NCBI GenBank assembly: GCA_034769895.1
Contig: CM068369.1
Span: 148,900,574-148,964,573, forward strand
DNA: 64,000 nucleotides
DNA from: Magicicada septendecula
Lineage: Eukaryota; Arthropoda; Insecta; Hemiptera; Cicadidae
Direction: 5' to 3'
The notes beneath the pieces are model-generated. The model searched no databases, was not told where the DNA came from, and saw nothing but the letters and a program-made list of their open reading frames with translations. Numbering within the stretch: the first letter of the stretch is position 1; each line of letters opens with the position of its first letter. The position numbers and the translations under genes are program-made. This document shows positions 33,071 to 44,750 of this stretch, one piece after another.

Positions 33071-35593
33071 TGTAACGCAACATAGTTGACGTTCCCCAAC
33101 GTTACATAAAAGACTGAATGGAATATGGTCAAAGACCATACCCTGACTTAAGGTTGTTCGATAGTTCATATGTTTGAGAAGGACCTCAAGTAAAAAGGAG
33201 GCAATGACTGATATTAAATGTTTAAAACCCAGACTAATGAATGATTGGAGGTAATGAAATGTTTGTTTTGTACTGTGACATGTTAAGGTCTACAGAATAT
33301 TTATATTGTATGTTGAATGTGTTAAAAATGAAATGATGTTGTTTGATAATAATACTTACTCAATAATTATGTTTATATTTTATATTAGATTTGTTTTTAT
33401 ACAGCACAATATAGTTACCAATGTTAGGCACGGTACTAAGTTGTCAGTATTGTATAAAATTGAAAGATACTGTTGTTCTAATTAATGTTTATAAACTGGA
33501 TCAGGAGTGTGACCAGTGTTTCAAGTCTAACAAGTAGTTCTGACAATTATGTCATAAATTAATAAAGGGTTCCAGAACCAATTGATTAATGTAAAAACAA
33601 ATAACCACCAGTAAATTAAAATTCATGTAATTAACTATGTAATCAATAATTAATTGTACAGTAGGTCAGGTAAAAAGAAAATTAAGTTAAAAACCAAATA
33701 ATGTTATAATGGTTGTAAATGAATCTATAGGCCTAAATTCCATATTAGTGAAAGGAAATTAATACCTTTTTAGTAAACCCAGTCCAACGAAACTCTAGTA
33801 AAACATTTACTGTTTAATAAGGAAGGTTAGGGGAGAATTTTATGTGATTCAATATTAATCCAAGCATGGAGTATTTTATTGGAAAGGAGTAGTAATATTC
33901 TATAATGCCGGCTCAAGGATATATAGAAAACATGGTTGTTAAGGGCAACTGATTTTTAGTAACTTGTTGATTTTGAATAGATGGTACTGATTGTTACAAG
34001 CTATTAGGTTGAGATGAACCGATATATTTAAAAATATATGAATAAATATAAAGAAAATATATATCCTAATTGAAAAAGCAATTTTGCAAAACAATTATAC
34101 TGGAATGTTAATGAATCATACAAATTAAATAACCCTATAAATTATCAATGAATACAATAAAAAAGAACTGAAAGCGTCTCACCTCATTCACTAAACAATT
34201 CCGCTGAATTTGGTATCAAACCAATTCATGCTATAAATTGAAGACCAATAAAGAGTTGAAGCCTGAATTAACGGAAATATTTGGAAATACAGAAGATTCG
34301 GTTGACGAAATAACCTTCATTGGCAGCAGAAGCTGAGATTCTAATTCCAATTCACTGGGACCAAGACTTGTGAAGACCGCAAAAGAAGAATAGAAGCCAG
34401 AAGATCTCATAAGGGGTTACCAGTACACACCACCATCAATTTTATTGAAAATCAGAGCAGTTTCACTGGATGAAGACGATATAAACTGGATTTTGATCGT
34501 TGTTGACAAACGTTCACCGCCTAACGAAGTTTCGTCGATTTGGTAAAAAACAACTTATTTTCATTCCATTGTAATTTAAGTAAATAATATTATTTTGTAA
34601 ATTGAACAACCTTAATTATGCGTTTTACCTGGCCTTACTAATGGTTCAAAGAACTACACGAACCCTGGTATAAGGATTATTTGTCATTATTTTCAAAGTA
34701 TATATGTTTTTCTTATTAGAATTCGAATAATTAAGAATCGATACATGTTGGGATAGTCGATTGTATTGTCTTATTGTTTGTCTGAGACAACGTAACTGGT
34801 TAAATACCAGAGAAAAATAAATAAAGTACATTTGTTGTATGAGATAACGTTTTAATCATTGCAGAGAAAATACTATATGTAATTGGCGTAATAATTTATT
34901 AACAGATTGATACAAACACTCAGAATAACTAACCTATACGCACACATATTTATAATAACAGCGCTCGAAGTTTGCAGCTGGTGAGACGGGAGATTGCTGA
35001 ACTAACGGGTTTTGCCATACTAAATTTGAATGGAATTTTTATCGTTGAGGGACTAGGGTTGAGACAAAAACCACTTACATTCAGTAAATACTCCATATAA
35101 ATTGCTCATATTAAACAACCACTGAGAATTAAATTAAGTCTACAGAATACTACCATTATAAATTCAGGAATATAATTCTAAGTTTGTGGACTTAATAATC
35201 TGTATTCTGAGGGTTTCACTGGTCACAACCGCAAGGTATATTAATTAATAACATATTAATTAAACCAGGTAACAGCATTTTAATTGTTACGAATCGCCAC
35301 CTACAACGTACTACTTGGCGTTTGTTACACCGGAGTCTCTTATAACTAATTACACTCATAGACAAGATTTCGTTACAATTTGACGTCTCCAGCTGGTATC
35401 ATACAATATTACATACGTCCTCACATAATTAACAAGCAGTTCGTTACTGAATTGATTACAACAGTGGGGTTTGAATAAGACGGACATTTTCGCTAGCACC
35501 GGCACATAATTAGTCTCTTTACAAATTGGCGCATAACAACGTGGAACTTATTTAAACACGTACTCAACACACCTATATTTTAATTTTATTACA
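33071..35593 (+). repeat. Element C 5' LTR (about 2523 bp)
   Basis: Starts TGTAACGCAACATAG and ends TTATTACA before the PBS. The 3' copy has TGTTATGTAACG after its PPT, so this copy may have lost five bases at its start. Its U5 end contains earlier PBS-like modules (for example 35527-35546). Confidence 0.9.
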
Positions 35594-35594
35594 A

Positions 35595-35615
35595 ATTGGC
35601 GCTCAACGAGTGGGC
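35595..35615 (+). promoter_or_regulatory. Element C primer binding site
   Basis: TTGGCGCTCAACGAGTGGGCT follows the LTR. It resembles a tRNA-Lys(1,2) site (TGGCGCCCAACGTGGGGC) with a substitution and an inserted base, so it may be partly decayed. Confidence 0.65.
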
Positions 35616-35682
35616 TTTAGTTAAGTAAAAACTCATATTATTTGTTACTTAACTTGAGCAGGCAACCATTAGAGGCACAGGA

Positions 35683-36597
35683 ATGCATACGAGAGCTCTT
35701 ACGAAAAAAATGGAGAAGGAACAAGAGACAGAAGAAGATAGGAGGGAAGAAGAAACAGAGGCAGGTACAGATATTGAAATGGAACAACAGGCGAGCAATA
35801 CAGAGGATACCCAAGGGGACCAACCAGATAAGGAGGAAGCCAGAGGAGGATTAAATTGGGAAAAATTAATGGAATTAATGAGTAGTATGAAGGAGGATAA
35901 TAAACAAACTAATGAGAGTTTAAGACAAACTAACGAAAAATTTAAGGAAACTAATGAAAAAATAGACAGTATCAAAGAAGATTCCAAGAAACAGAAGGAA
36001 GAATTAAATAAAAAATTTGAAGAAAACTCAGAAAAGCTAGAAAATAAAATAGACAGTATAAACGAAAGGTCAGAAAAGCTAGAAAATAAAATAGATAGTA
36101 TTAAGGAAAGTACTAGTGAACTTTTAAGGCAAACCATAAAGAAAAATAATGAACGATTGAAGGCCGATTTTAGACAAATCAATGAGAAGCTGGAAAATAA
36201 AATAGACAGTATTAATGAGAACTCAAGAAAACAAAACGAAATTTTGAGCGAAAATTTAATCAAACAGATGAATGAAAAGTTTGACAGGAATGATGAGAGT
36301 TTGAGGCAGATTCTGGAGAATAACAAACGAATGGATGAGAAAATTGAAAACCATAATAAGGAGTTGCGGCAAATCATCAATGAACAAGGCCTAGCATTGA
36401 GGGAAGTCATCAATGGAAGTATTATAATTGTCAATGAAACATGGAACATAGGAGTTGATAGCTGTGAAGTGGAGGTAAAACAGCAAATAAATGAAATTAC
36501 GGTGGATCTGGAAAAGACAGATGCAACTCAGAGTAGGAGTAGAGACCAAAATTACTCAAATAGGAAACATACAAGCGAAGACCCAAGAAAAATTTGA
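35683..36597 (+). CDS. Element C coiled-coil Gag-like protein, 304 aa
   Basis: The protein starts MHTRALTKKMEKEQ, similar in position and pattern (M-x-T-R) to MITRSQAK of element D. After an acidic region, residues about 65-250 form a long charged coiled coil with internal repeats of KLENKIDSIN. There is no zinc knuckle or enzyme motif. It probably multimerises as a structural Gag substitute. The frame ends at 36597 and overlaps a second frame, so either a frameshift mutation or programmed shifting separates the two. Confidence 0.75.
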   Translation: MHTRALTKKMEKEQETEEDRREEETEAGTDIEMEQQASNTEDTQGDQPDKEEARGGLNWEKLMELMSSMKEDNKQTNESLRQTNEKFKETNEKIDSIKEDSKKQKEELNKKFEENSEKLENKIDSINERSEKLENKIDSIKESTSELLRQTIKKNNERLKADFRQINEKLENKIDSINENSRKQNEILSENLIKQMNEKFDRNDESLRQILENNKRMDEKIENHNKELRQIINEQGLALREVINGSIIIVNETWNIGVDSCEVEVKQQINEITVDLEKTDATQSRSRDQNYSNRKHTSEDPRKI

Positions 36598-37081
36598 CAA
36601 GATACCAATTGATAGAACCGGAAGAATAGAACGGATTCATGATGAAATGAAGATAGTGAGAATAAGACAAATGTGTAAAAGGAAATTAATAAATACACGG
36701 GAAGAATTGGAAATGATTAAAAGGGGATTGGTTCAGCTACATAATAGACCAATTACGGAAAACAGAGAAGTAAGGCAAGTGAGAAACTTTAAACGAACCA
36801 CACTTGAATTCCCAGATGGACTAGAAGGACCAAAAAGGCCAAAACTAACTAAGGAGCATGGAGGACTTGTGGAATTTATGTATGAACCATCAGAAACATT
36901 AAGAGACAGTACAGAAGAATCAGTTCAAAGGACGATGATGAGCTTGACTATAAATGACCATTTTATAGTGACAAGAGGCAAGAACTGCACAATAATGAGA
37001 TATGTCACAAGGACAGAAATAACTCTATACACTAGAGAGACCCGAACAACCAGTATAGAGGAAATAATGGACCACGGTTAA
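36491..37081 (+). CDS. Element C second open frame, 196 codons, unknown function
   Basis: This frame lies +1 relative to the first ORF, overlaps it by about 105 bp, and has no good initiator in its first part. It is basic in its first half (LINTREELEMIKRGLVQLHN) and ends IEEIMDHG. I recognise no domain. It is most simply the C-terminal half of the same Gag-like protein after a frameshift. Confidence 0.5.
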   Translation: MKLRWIWKRQMQLRVGVETKITQIGNIQAKTQEKFDKIPIDRTGRIERIHDEMKIVRIRQMCKRKLINTREELEMIKRGLVQLHNRPITENREVRQVRNFKRTTLEFPDGLEGPKRPKLTKEHGGLVEFMYEPSETLRDSTEESVQRTMMSLTINDHFIVTRGKNCTIMRYVTRTEITLYTRETRTTSIEEIMDHG

Positions 37082-38432
37082 ACAGATTCCAAACAGAATA
37101 TAATGAAAAGGGACGGATTTTATGGATACAGGACCAAGCAACCCATTGTAAATAAAAAACCACAAAATTCTAAAAGTATGTAAGGACAACTTACTCATGT
37201 TATTTCGAACAATACAATTTAAAATGAAGAAACTAAAAAAACCCAAAATTCCAAAGGATGTAAGAACAACTTACTCATAATTATTCAGAAACAGTATGAT
37301 TTAAAATAAAGAGAATAAATACCCCAAAATTCAAAAAATGAAGTAAGCTCAACTTACAAACAAGTATCTAAGAAAACAATTTATGAATTATATAAGAAAG
37401 AGAATTTTGAAGATAAAAAGAACAACCAAAGTCGAAAAATAAGTAAGAACACCTTACCATACAATTTAGAAGAAATTGCTTTAAACTGATATGAAAGAAG
37501 AAAAATATTTTACACTAATTCAACCTAATAAAAATCATCAAAACCAAAAGACGAAATGAGTTTATCTAATGTAACATAATAGTGAGAAATGTAATTTAGA
37601 ATGTAAAAGAAATAATAATGATTGTGCCAGAAGAATATAGCTACATAATGTAATGTATAGTACTGACCAAAATCTCATAATCAGCTGTATTGATCACAAA
37701 GGAATATGAGCCAATGAAGACAAAGGAATGAAGAAGCCAAAATGGAACCATCAAAAGGATCACCAGAAAAGAAAAAACAAATATTTAAGAATTATCCGTA
37801 AACAAAACCCAATTAATAAATGTCAATAAAATAGCCAAGTATTGGAGAGAAAAAGTGTATAATAGAAGGAAGAATTAATATGAAGAAATAATATGATCTG
37901 AGTTAAAGTACAGTGAATAATCCCTAGAATATGATTATTATTTATTATTTTATTGAAGGTCACATGATGACTACCTTACGAGGTTTATTAATGAAGATTG
38001 ACCGTAGAATATTCCAGCAATCATTTGACTGGGCAGAGATGATGTTCCTCTGATCCCAGAAAGTATGTAACGGACGACGGTAATTGGTTAGCCGATAGAG
38101 CACCACCGATTCGATTCCAGTTATAATGTTAGGGAGGTTTAGGAAAATTAAATATTAGAGGGAAAACTCACAAATAAATATAGAGAATTAAATAAAACCA
38201 GATCCAAAATGTATAATTAATGAAGAATGTCACAAGAATGATTATAGAAATAAGATTTAAACTTGGGAAATAATTGACTTTAAGAAGGAACGAAGACATG
38301 ATAATAAAATAACGAATAATTGGGAAATATAAAAGTACTATAAATAGGAAACCAATTGGCCAGATACAAATTAGAAGTTTATTTCTTGCTAAACTTTGTT
38401 TATACCAAAATAAACTTATTTCGAAGGGGGGG
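37082..38432 (+). other. Element C 3' non-coding region and PPT
   Basis: No coding frame is seen. It includes the 80-bp tandem repeats (next entry) and ends in AAGGGGGGG (38424-38432), a strong PPT directly before TGTTATGTAACG. Confidence 0.7.
37150..37500 (+). repeat. Diverged tandem repeats, period about 80 bp, in element C
   Basis: Units share CCCAAAATTC, a TAAG-ACAACTTACTCA block and a downstream CAATTTAAAAT-like block. Copies begin near 37160, 37241 and 37322, with a weaker fourth copy near 37430. Confidence 0.7.
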
Positions 38433-41027
38433 TGTTATGTAACGCAACATAGTTGAGGTTCCCCAACGTTACATAAAAGACTGAATGGAATATGGTCAAA
38501 GACCATACCCTGACTTAAGGTTGTTCGATAGTTCATATGTTTGAGAAGGACCTCAAGTAAAAAGGAGGCAATGACTGATATTAAATGTATAAAACCCAGA
38601 CTAATGAATGATTGGAGGTAATGAAATGTTTGTTTTGTACTGTGACATGTTAAGGTCTACAGAATATTTATATTGTATGTTGAATGTGTTAAAAATGAAA
38701 TGATGTTGTTTGATAATAATACTTACTCAATAATTATGTTTATATTTTATATTAGATTTGTTTTTATACAGCACAATATAGTTACCAATGTTAGGCACGG
38801 TACTAAGTTGTCAGTATTGTATAAAATTGAAAGATACTGTTGTTCTAATTTATGTTTATAAACTGGATCAGGAGTGTGACCAGTGTTTCAAGTCTAACAA
38901 GTAGTTCTGACAATTATGTCATAAATTAATAAAGGGTTCCAGAACCAATTGATTAATGTAAAAACAAATAACCACCAGTAAATTAAAATTCATGTAATTA
39001 ACTATGTAATCAATAATTAATTGTACAGTAGGTCAGGTAAAAAGAAAATTAAGTTAAAAACCAAATAATGTTATAATGGTTGTAAATGAATCTATAGGCC
39101 TAAATTCCATATTAGTGAAAGGAAATTAATACCTTTTTAGTAAACCCAGTCCAACGAAACTCTAGTAAAACATTTACTGTTTAATAAGGAAGGTTAGGGG
39201 AGAATTTTATGTGATTCAATATTAATCCAAGCATGGAGTATTTTATTGGAAAGGAGTAGTAATATTTTATAATGCCGGCTCAAGGATATATAGAAAACAT
39301 GGTTGTTAAGGGCAACTGATTTTTAGTAACTTGTTGATTTTGAATAGATGGTACTGATTGTTACAAGCTATTAGGTTGAGATGAACCGATATATTTAAAA
39401 ATATATGAATAAATATAAAGAAAATATATATCCTAATTGAAAAAGCAATTTTGCAAAACAATTATACTGGAATGTTAATGAATCATACAAATTAAATAAC
39501 CCTATAAATTATCAATGAATACAATAAAAAAGAACTGAAAGCGTCTCACCTCATTCACTAAACAATTCCGCTGAATTTGGTATCAAACCAATTCATGCTA
39601 TAAATTGAAGACCAATAAAGAGTTGAAGCCTGAATTAACGGAAATATTTGGAAATACAGAAGATTCGGTTGACGAAATAACCTTCATTGGCAGCAGAAGC
39701 TGAGATTCTAATTCCAATTCACTGGGACCAAGACTTGTGAAGACCGCAAAAGAAGAATAGAAGCCAGAAGATCTCATAAGGGGTTACCAGTACACACCAC
39801 CATCAATTTTATTGAAAATCAGAGCAGTTTCACTGGATGAAGACGATATAAACTGGATTTTGATCGTTGTTGACAAACGTTCACCGCCTAACGAAGTTTC
39901 GTCGATTTGGTAAAAAACAACTTATTTTCATTCCATTGTAATTTAAGTAAATAATATTATTTTGTAAATTGAACAACCTTAATTATGCGTTTTACCTGGC
40001 CTTACTAATGGTTCAAAGAACTACACGAACCCTGGTATAAGGATTATTTGTCATTATTTTCAAAGTATATATGTTTTTCTTATTAGAATTCGAATAATTA
40101 AGAATCGATACATGTTGGGATAGTCGATTGTATTGTCTTATTGTTTGTCTGAGACAACGTAACTGGTTAAATACCAGAGAAAAATAAATAAAGTACATTT
40201 GTTGTATGAGATAACGTTTTAATCATTGCAGAGAAAATACTATATGTAATTGGCGTAATAATTTATTAACAGATTGATACAAACACTCAGAATAACTAAC
40301 CTATACGCACACATATTTATAATAACAGCGCTCGAAGTTTGCAGCTGGTGAGACGGGAGATTGCTGAACTAACGGGTTTTGCCATACTAAATTTGAATGG
40401 AATTTTTATCGTTGAGGGACTAGGGTTGAGACAAAAACCACTTACATTCAGTAAATACTCCATATAAATTGCTCATATTAAACAACCACTGAGAATTAAA
40501 TTAAGTCTACAGAATACTACCATTATAAATTCAGGAATATAATTCTAAGTTTGTGGACTTAATAATCTGTATTCTGAGGGTTTCACTGGTCACAACCGCA
40601 AGGTATATTAATTAATAACATATTAATTAAACCAGGTAACAGCATTTTAATTGTTACGAATCGCCACCTACAACGTACTACTTGGCGTTTGTTACACCGG
40701 AGTCTCTTATAACTAATTACACTCATAGACAAGATTTCGTTACAATTTGACGTCTCCAGCTGGTATCATACAATATTACATACGTCCTCACATAATTAAC
40801 AAGCAGTTCGTTACTGAATTGATTACAACAGTGGGGTTTGAATAAGACGGACATTTTCGCTAGCACCGGCACATAATTAGTCTCTTTACAAATTGGCGCA
40901 TAACAACGTGGAACTTATTTAAACACGTACTCAACACATCCTATATATTTAATTATATTACAAATTGACGCTCGCAACGTGAGGCATCATCGTCGCATAT
41001 TAACACCTAATTATTTCTTTTATTACA
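38433..41027 (+). repeat. Element C 3' LTR (about 2.59 kb), one terminal module longer than the 5' LTR
   Basis: Nearly identical to 33071-35593 up to about 40935. Beyond that, differences become dense, and an extra 65 bp (40963-41027) begins with the PBS-like AATTGACGCTCGCAACGTGAG and ends in a second TTATTACA. Confidence 0.9.
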
Positions 41028-43092
41028 ATATAAAAATAATACAGTAATAAAATTAGTTATCCAAACTCTCAATCTAATGGTTGCATATTAATGATCATTC
41101 ATCAATTGCGTTTAGTACTTAAGTAAATTATAATGTTTAGCCTCATCTTATAAATTCTTAATATGAATATCTCTTAAGCTGTTACTATATTTTGTAATTA
41201 CGGATTCATTTAGAACTTGGAAATAAACATTACTCCAAAACTGATAAACAATGATAATTTTACTTCTAAACAAGCTTTAGAATCGATTTCTTTAATTCCT
41301 TTACGATTACTTTATTGAATTTTAGTGTGTGTGGATTCTTTGAGATGACAGACAGTGGATCTAAATTAATTAAGACATGTTTTACTATACTTGGTATTCG
41401 AATATCCAATCACTCGGTGGTTGCGGTGACGATTCTCTCATGTCGATCGTTCTAGAATCGTGCAGATAACTAGTCCAGATGATAGATGGCACTGGATGAA
41501 TTCCACGATGTCACTCACAGACACTTCACTCACCAACTCCACGCATTCGGATTATAATTTATGAAGAAAAGTTAGCATTCTCTGTTGTACACCGACATCG
41601 TAAATCATTTCAAATCTGAATTAATATTACGCACCTTTGTTGCGGTATGTCTGGTTATTAAGTGTTCATGAATGTAGTTTGTGTTGTTAAACGTTCTTAA
41701 ATGTTATTGTTGTAGAGTGTTTTTATACACTGAAATTACATTATTGTCTGGTTACTATTTGTTTCAGTTAATGTTCACTGGTAGGCTAATAGTGTGACTC
41801 TACTTCATAGTTCGTTAGCTTGTAATGACTGTATTAATTTTTGTTATAAGTTCGAAAACTACCTTCTCACAGTGTGTATCGAATTATTCTAAGTTCGATG
41901 AAATGCTAATTTCTCTCGTCACGGACTTCACTCCTCTCGCGTCCGAATTTTTAGTTAGAACTCCTCTCGCGTCCGAATTTTAGTTAGAACTCTTCTCGCG
42001 TCCGTATTTTAGTTAGAACTCCTGAGCGCGTTCCTGTCTCCTTCCTATATTTTCCTCGCCAAATCTCCCACCAGACTCTGATTCCAACGACGCCGTGTCC
42101 TTATTGGTTCCATATTTTTCCCTCCAAGTCCAAATACCACCCATCTTTTCAAAGGCGTTCTCTGATAGGGCTTCTGGTTCCCCACTAGATTCATCCCTTG
42201 CTTCGTATTTTGAGGTCGTTGTCATTTCCAGCCAACGCAGCAATAAATTGTATCTGTCGTTTTTTCTAAAGTCTTCAGTGACAACTCTGAGTTTCTCTTC
42301 CATTTTCATTGTTTCTCAACTTCGTCGCTCTGCCGTTATTATCTATTGTTGTTCAAGGGCCTCGCCTACCCTTCTTTGAAAGTTGGTTTTTTCTTTTAGT
42401 TGCCAGGCGACACCCCATCCTTGCGTTTGGACGTACTCTCTGCGCTTTCGTTTCCAAGTAAGGTCAAAACCCTGTCATCGACCGCTGGAGTCCTTCAAAT
42501 CAATCCACCCTTCGTCGCTTTCTCCTGACAGCTGGCGTACACATGTATGCTTGACCATTGTTAAGCCTTTTCTCCTTTAATGGCTCTGTACACATTGTAT
42601 GTAGTTTCCTATTTAATCAATGTGTTTTCACAAAAAACTGGTGTTCTACGTACCGGGATCAGTGAAGTCTGTTCACAGGGTATGCGTTGCAGCTGCCTAC
42701 GAAATTTATGACCTGTCCGTCACTACAGCGTGCTTGCTCGTTCCCCTTTTGTCCCTTACAAAATATGTTTTCCACACATACACCCTTCGTTATTGCTTTC
42801 AGCGACATTCCTTACTGCTGATTATAAAATAAAACTTTTCGAAATTTTGTTTTGTGTTATATTGTCCCCAAATTTTGTCAGTTTGGATGGACTCTGTACA
42901 TCCAAAATTGATCCAAAATTTTGCGCCCTTTCAGTAAGGTTTAAATGCCAAAATCTGCGTCCCAATATGCGTACTTTGTGTTGCCTTGTAGTGGCTCGTT
43001 CTTCATTGGACCTAGTATAGTGTTGTTTACATTTCGTCGTTGACCTAGTCTCAGCGTAACAGAAAAAGGTTCGTTACATAATGGTAAACACA
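41028..43092 (-). repeat. D LTR3, U3 part after element C
   Basis: Resumes the D LTR after the ATAT duplication and ends at the TGTGTTTACC reverse complement. It keeps the three-copy minisatellite (41930-42018). Confidence 0.9.
42013..42309 (-). CDS. LTR-borne 98-codon open frame, LTR3 copy
   Basis: Same frame as in the other D LTRs; one G to S change near the middle. Function unknown. Confidence 0.3.
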   Translation of the reverse strand: MKMEEKLRVVTEDFRKNDRYNLLLRWLEMTTTSKYEARDESSGEPEALSENAFEKMGGIWTWREKYGTNKDTASLESESGGRFGEENIGRRQERAQEF

Positions 43093-44750
43093 CCCCATCC
43101 CTTCTAAAGTACTTTCGCTTTCGACATCCTAAATGAATCCGTTTTTTTTTTTTTTTTTCACTCTAATTAACATGGTATTATATTTACAAATTTATATTTA
43201 GTCAAAATCTTAAACTAAATTTGTAATTCTCCTTAACTATTCTTCATATAATATTTCAATAGCTACAAAATTCAATTACACAAATTATTCGATACTGGTA
43301 TTAATATTTCTTGCCTTTAGGATTAATTTTCTTTGTATCCTTTAATACATTTAATTTTTATGTCACAACTTACTAAAATGTGCATCAATATCTCCAAATT
43401 AATTGGCTTTAAAAAAAAACTTACCACATATATATAGAATTCTTAGTGACCATCATACTTTCTATCATCACTAAATTATAAATAGCACATTGGTATTAAT
43501 AATAATAATACGTATTTCTATATCCTAATTCACTATAGTTTTCTAACCTATTTTATTATTACTGTCTCTGGTTAGTCCATATTTTCTGATATCTCGCTAG
43601 CATTTACACAAAAAAAACATTTTTTCTTTTCTATTTACTAGCATCTTGGAACACAATTATATTATACAATCTTATACTAAGCTTGTAAGTTGTCCTTACG
43701 TAAACATGATCTTAAATACATACAACTTGAATATTTCTCTCACAATTCTATTAATTGTCTTCACATATATACCATTTAAACATTTACCCTTCTATCTTCT
43801 TCACTCTTATTGACATCTATTATCATTAATTGTTTTATTCATAATCATTAACATGACATTTATTGACTATGACAACTAATCATTAAAATAATTCATTTTA
43901 TACACTTGCTTTCTTATTTCTATTTTCTTTTATCTCGTGTTACTACTAAGACATTTCATTAATTGTTCTAGCAAATTATAATAACTCTTTTACATTTTTG
44001 ATAGCCCCCCCACCTAAGCTTCTGAATGATATTTCTATTTTATACAAGGCAATTGCAAACGATCTACCTACCAGGCATCTGGACATTATTACATAACCCC
44101 GTACCCCTTTACTTGCAGTTCCCAGAGATTGGATATCGGTGCTTTGGGTATATTCTTAATAATCCCATTCCAAGCATTCCTTAATCACAGCTACTTCAGC
44201 CTTCTGGTGCATTGTGGTCGAGGAAATTCCATTTTTTTTTCTCGGGTTCATCATGTTGTCATGCCCTGGTGGTGCTTTTGTTTCAATCAATATCAATTAT
44301 TTCCTGGGTATGCATAACTCTCATTTGTTTATCCATTAGTGACCTTCATTCCTTAATGATCAATTTCCTTCTGCTCCTTCGTATAACTCATCTTACTATT
44401 TCATTCGCTATTAATATTCTTCATTAATATTCCGTACTTTCACGGTAATGTTTTTTTTTATTTACCATTTATTTAACTTTATACATATTATATTCATATC
44501 TATTTATTTTCTTCGGTTAATGTAATTTTACACAACCAATCTTATTTAAGGTATTTTATCCAATATTATCTAACTTAATTATTAAATTTTCGGATATTCT
44601 TAAGATTGTTTTCTTTAATCCCTTACATTTAATTACTTTCAATTTTCTATTTGTGGAGGCATAGTTGTACGTTTTGTTAAGTGAGTTCCGTTACAACACA
44701 TTTTGTTGGTAATTAGTAAGGGTATTGAATTCGTGAGTTTCGTTTCACAC

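Larger units (their letters stand above)
33071..41027 (+). mobile_element. Element C, non-autonomous LTR retrotransposon with giant LTRs (7.96 kb)
   Basis: Bounded by ATAT duplications (33067-33070 and 41028-41031); the empty site is present in LTR2 and LTR4-7. LTRs of about 2.52 and 2.59 kb flank a 2.8-kb internal region that has a PBS, a coiled-coil Gag-like ORF and no protease, RT or integrase. Apart from their last 100 bp or so, the LTRs differ at only about five positions by eye, so insertion is very recent. Size and lack of pol fit a LARD-type element. Its trans-acting partner is not in the window. Confidence 0.92.

Noticed and set aside
35649-36449. 266-codon minus-strand open frame
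   Set aside because: It is the antisense of the repetitive coiled-coil ORF of element C; hydrophobic composition is a by-product of lysine/glutamate-rich codons on the other strand.
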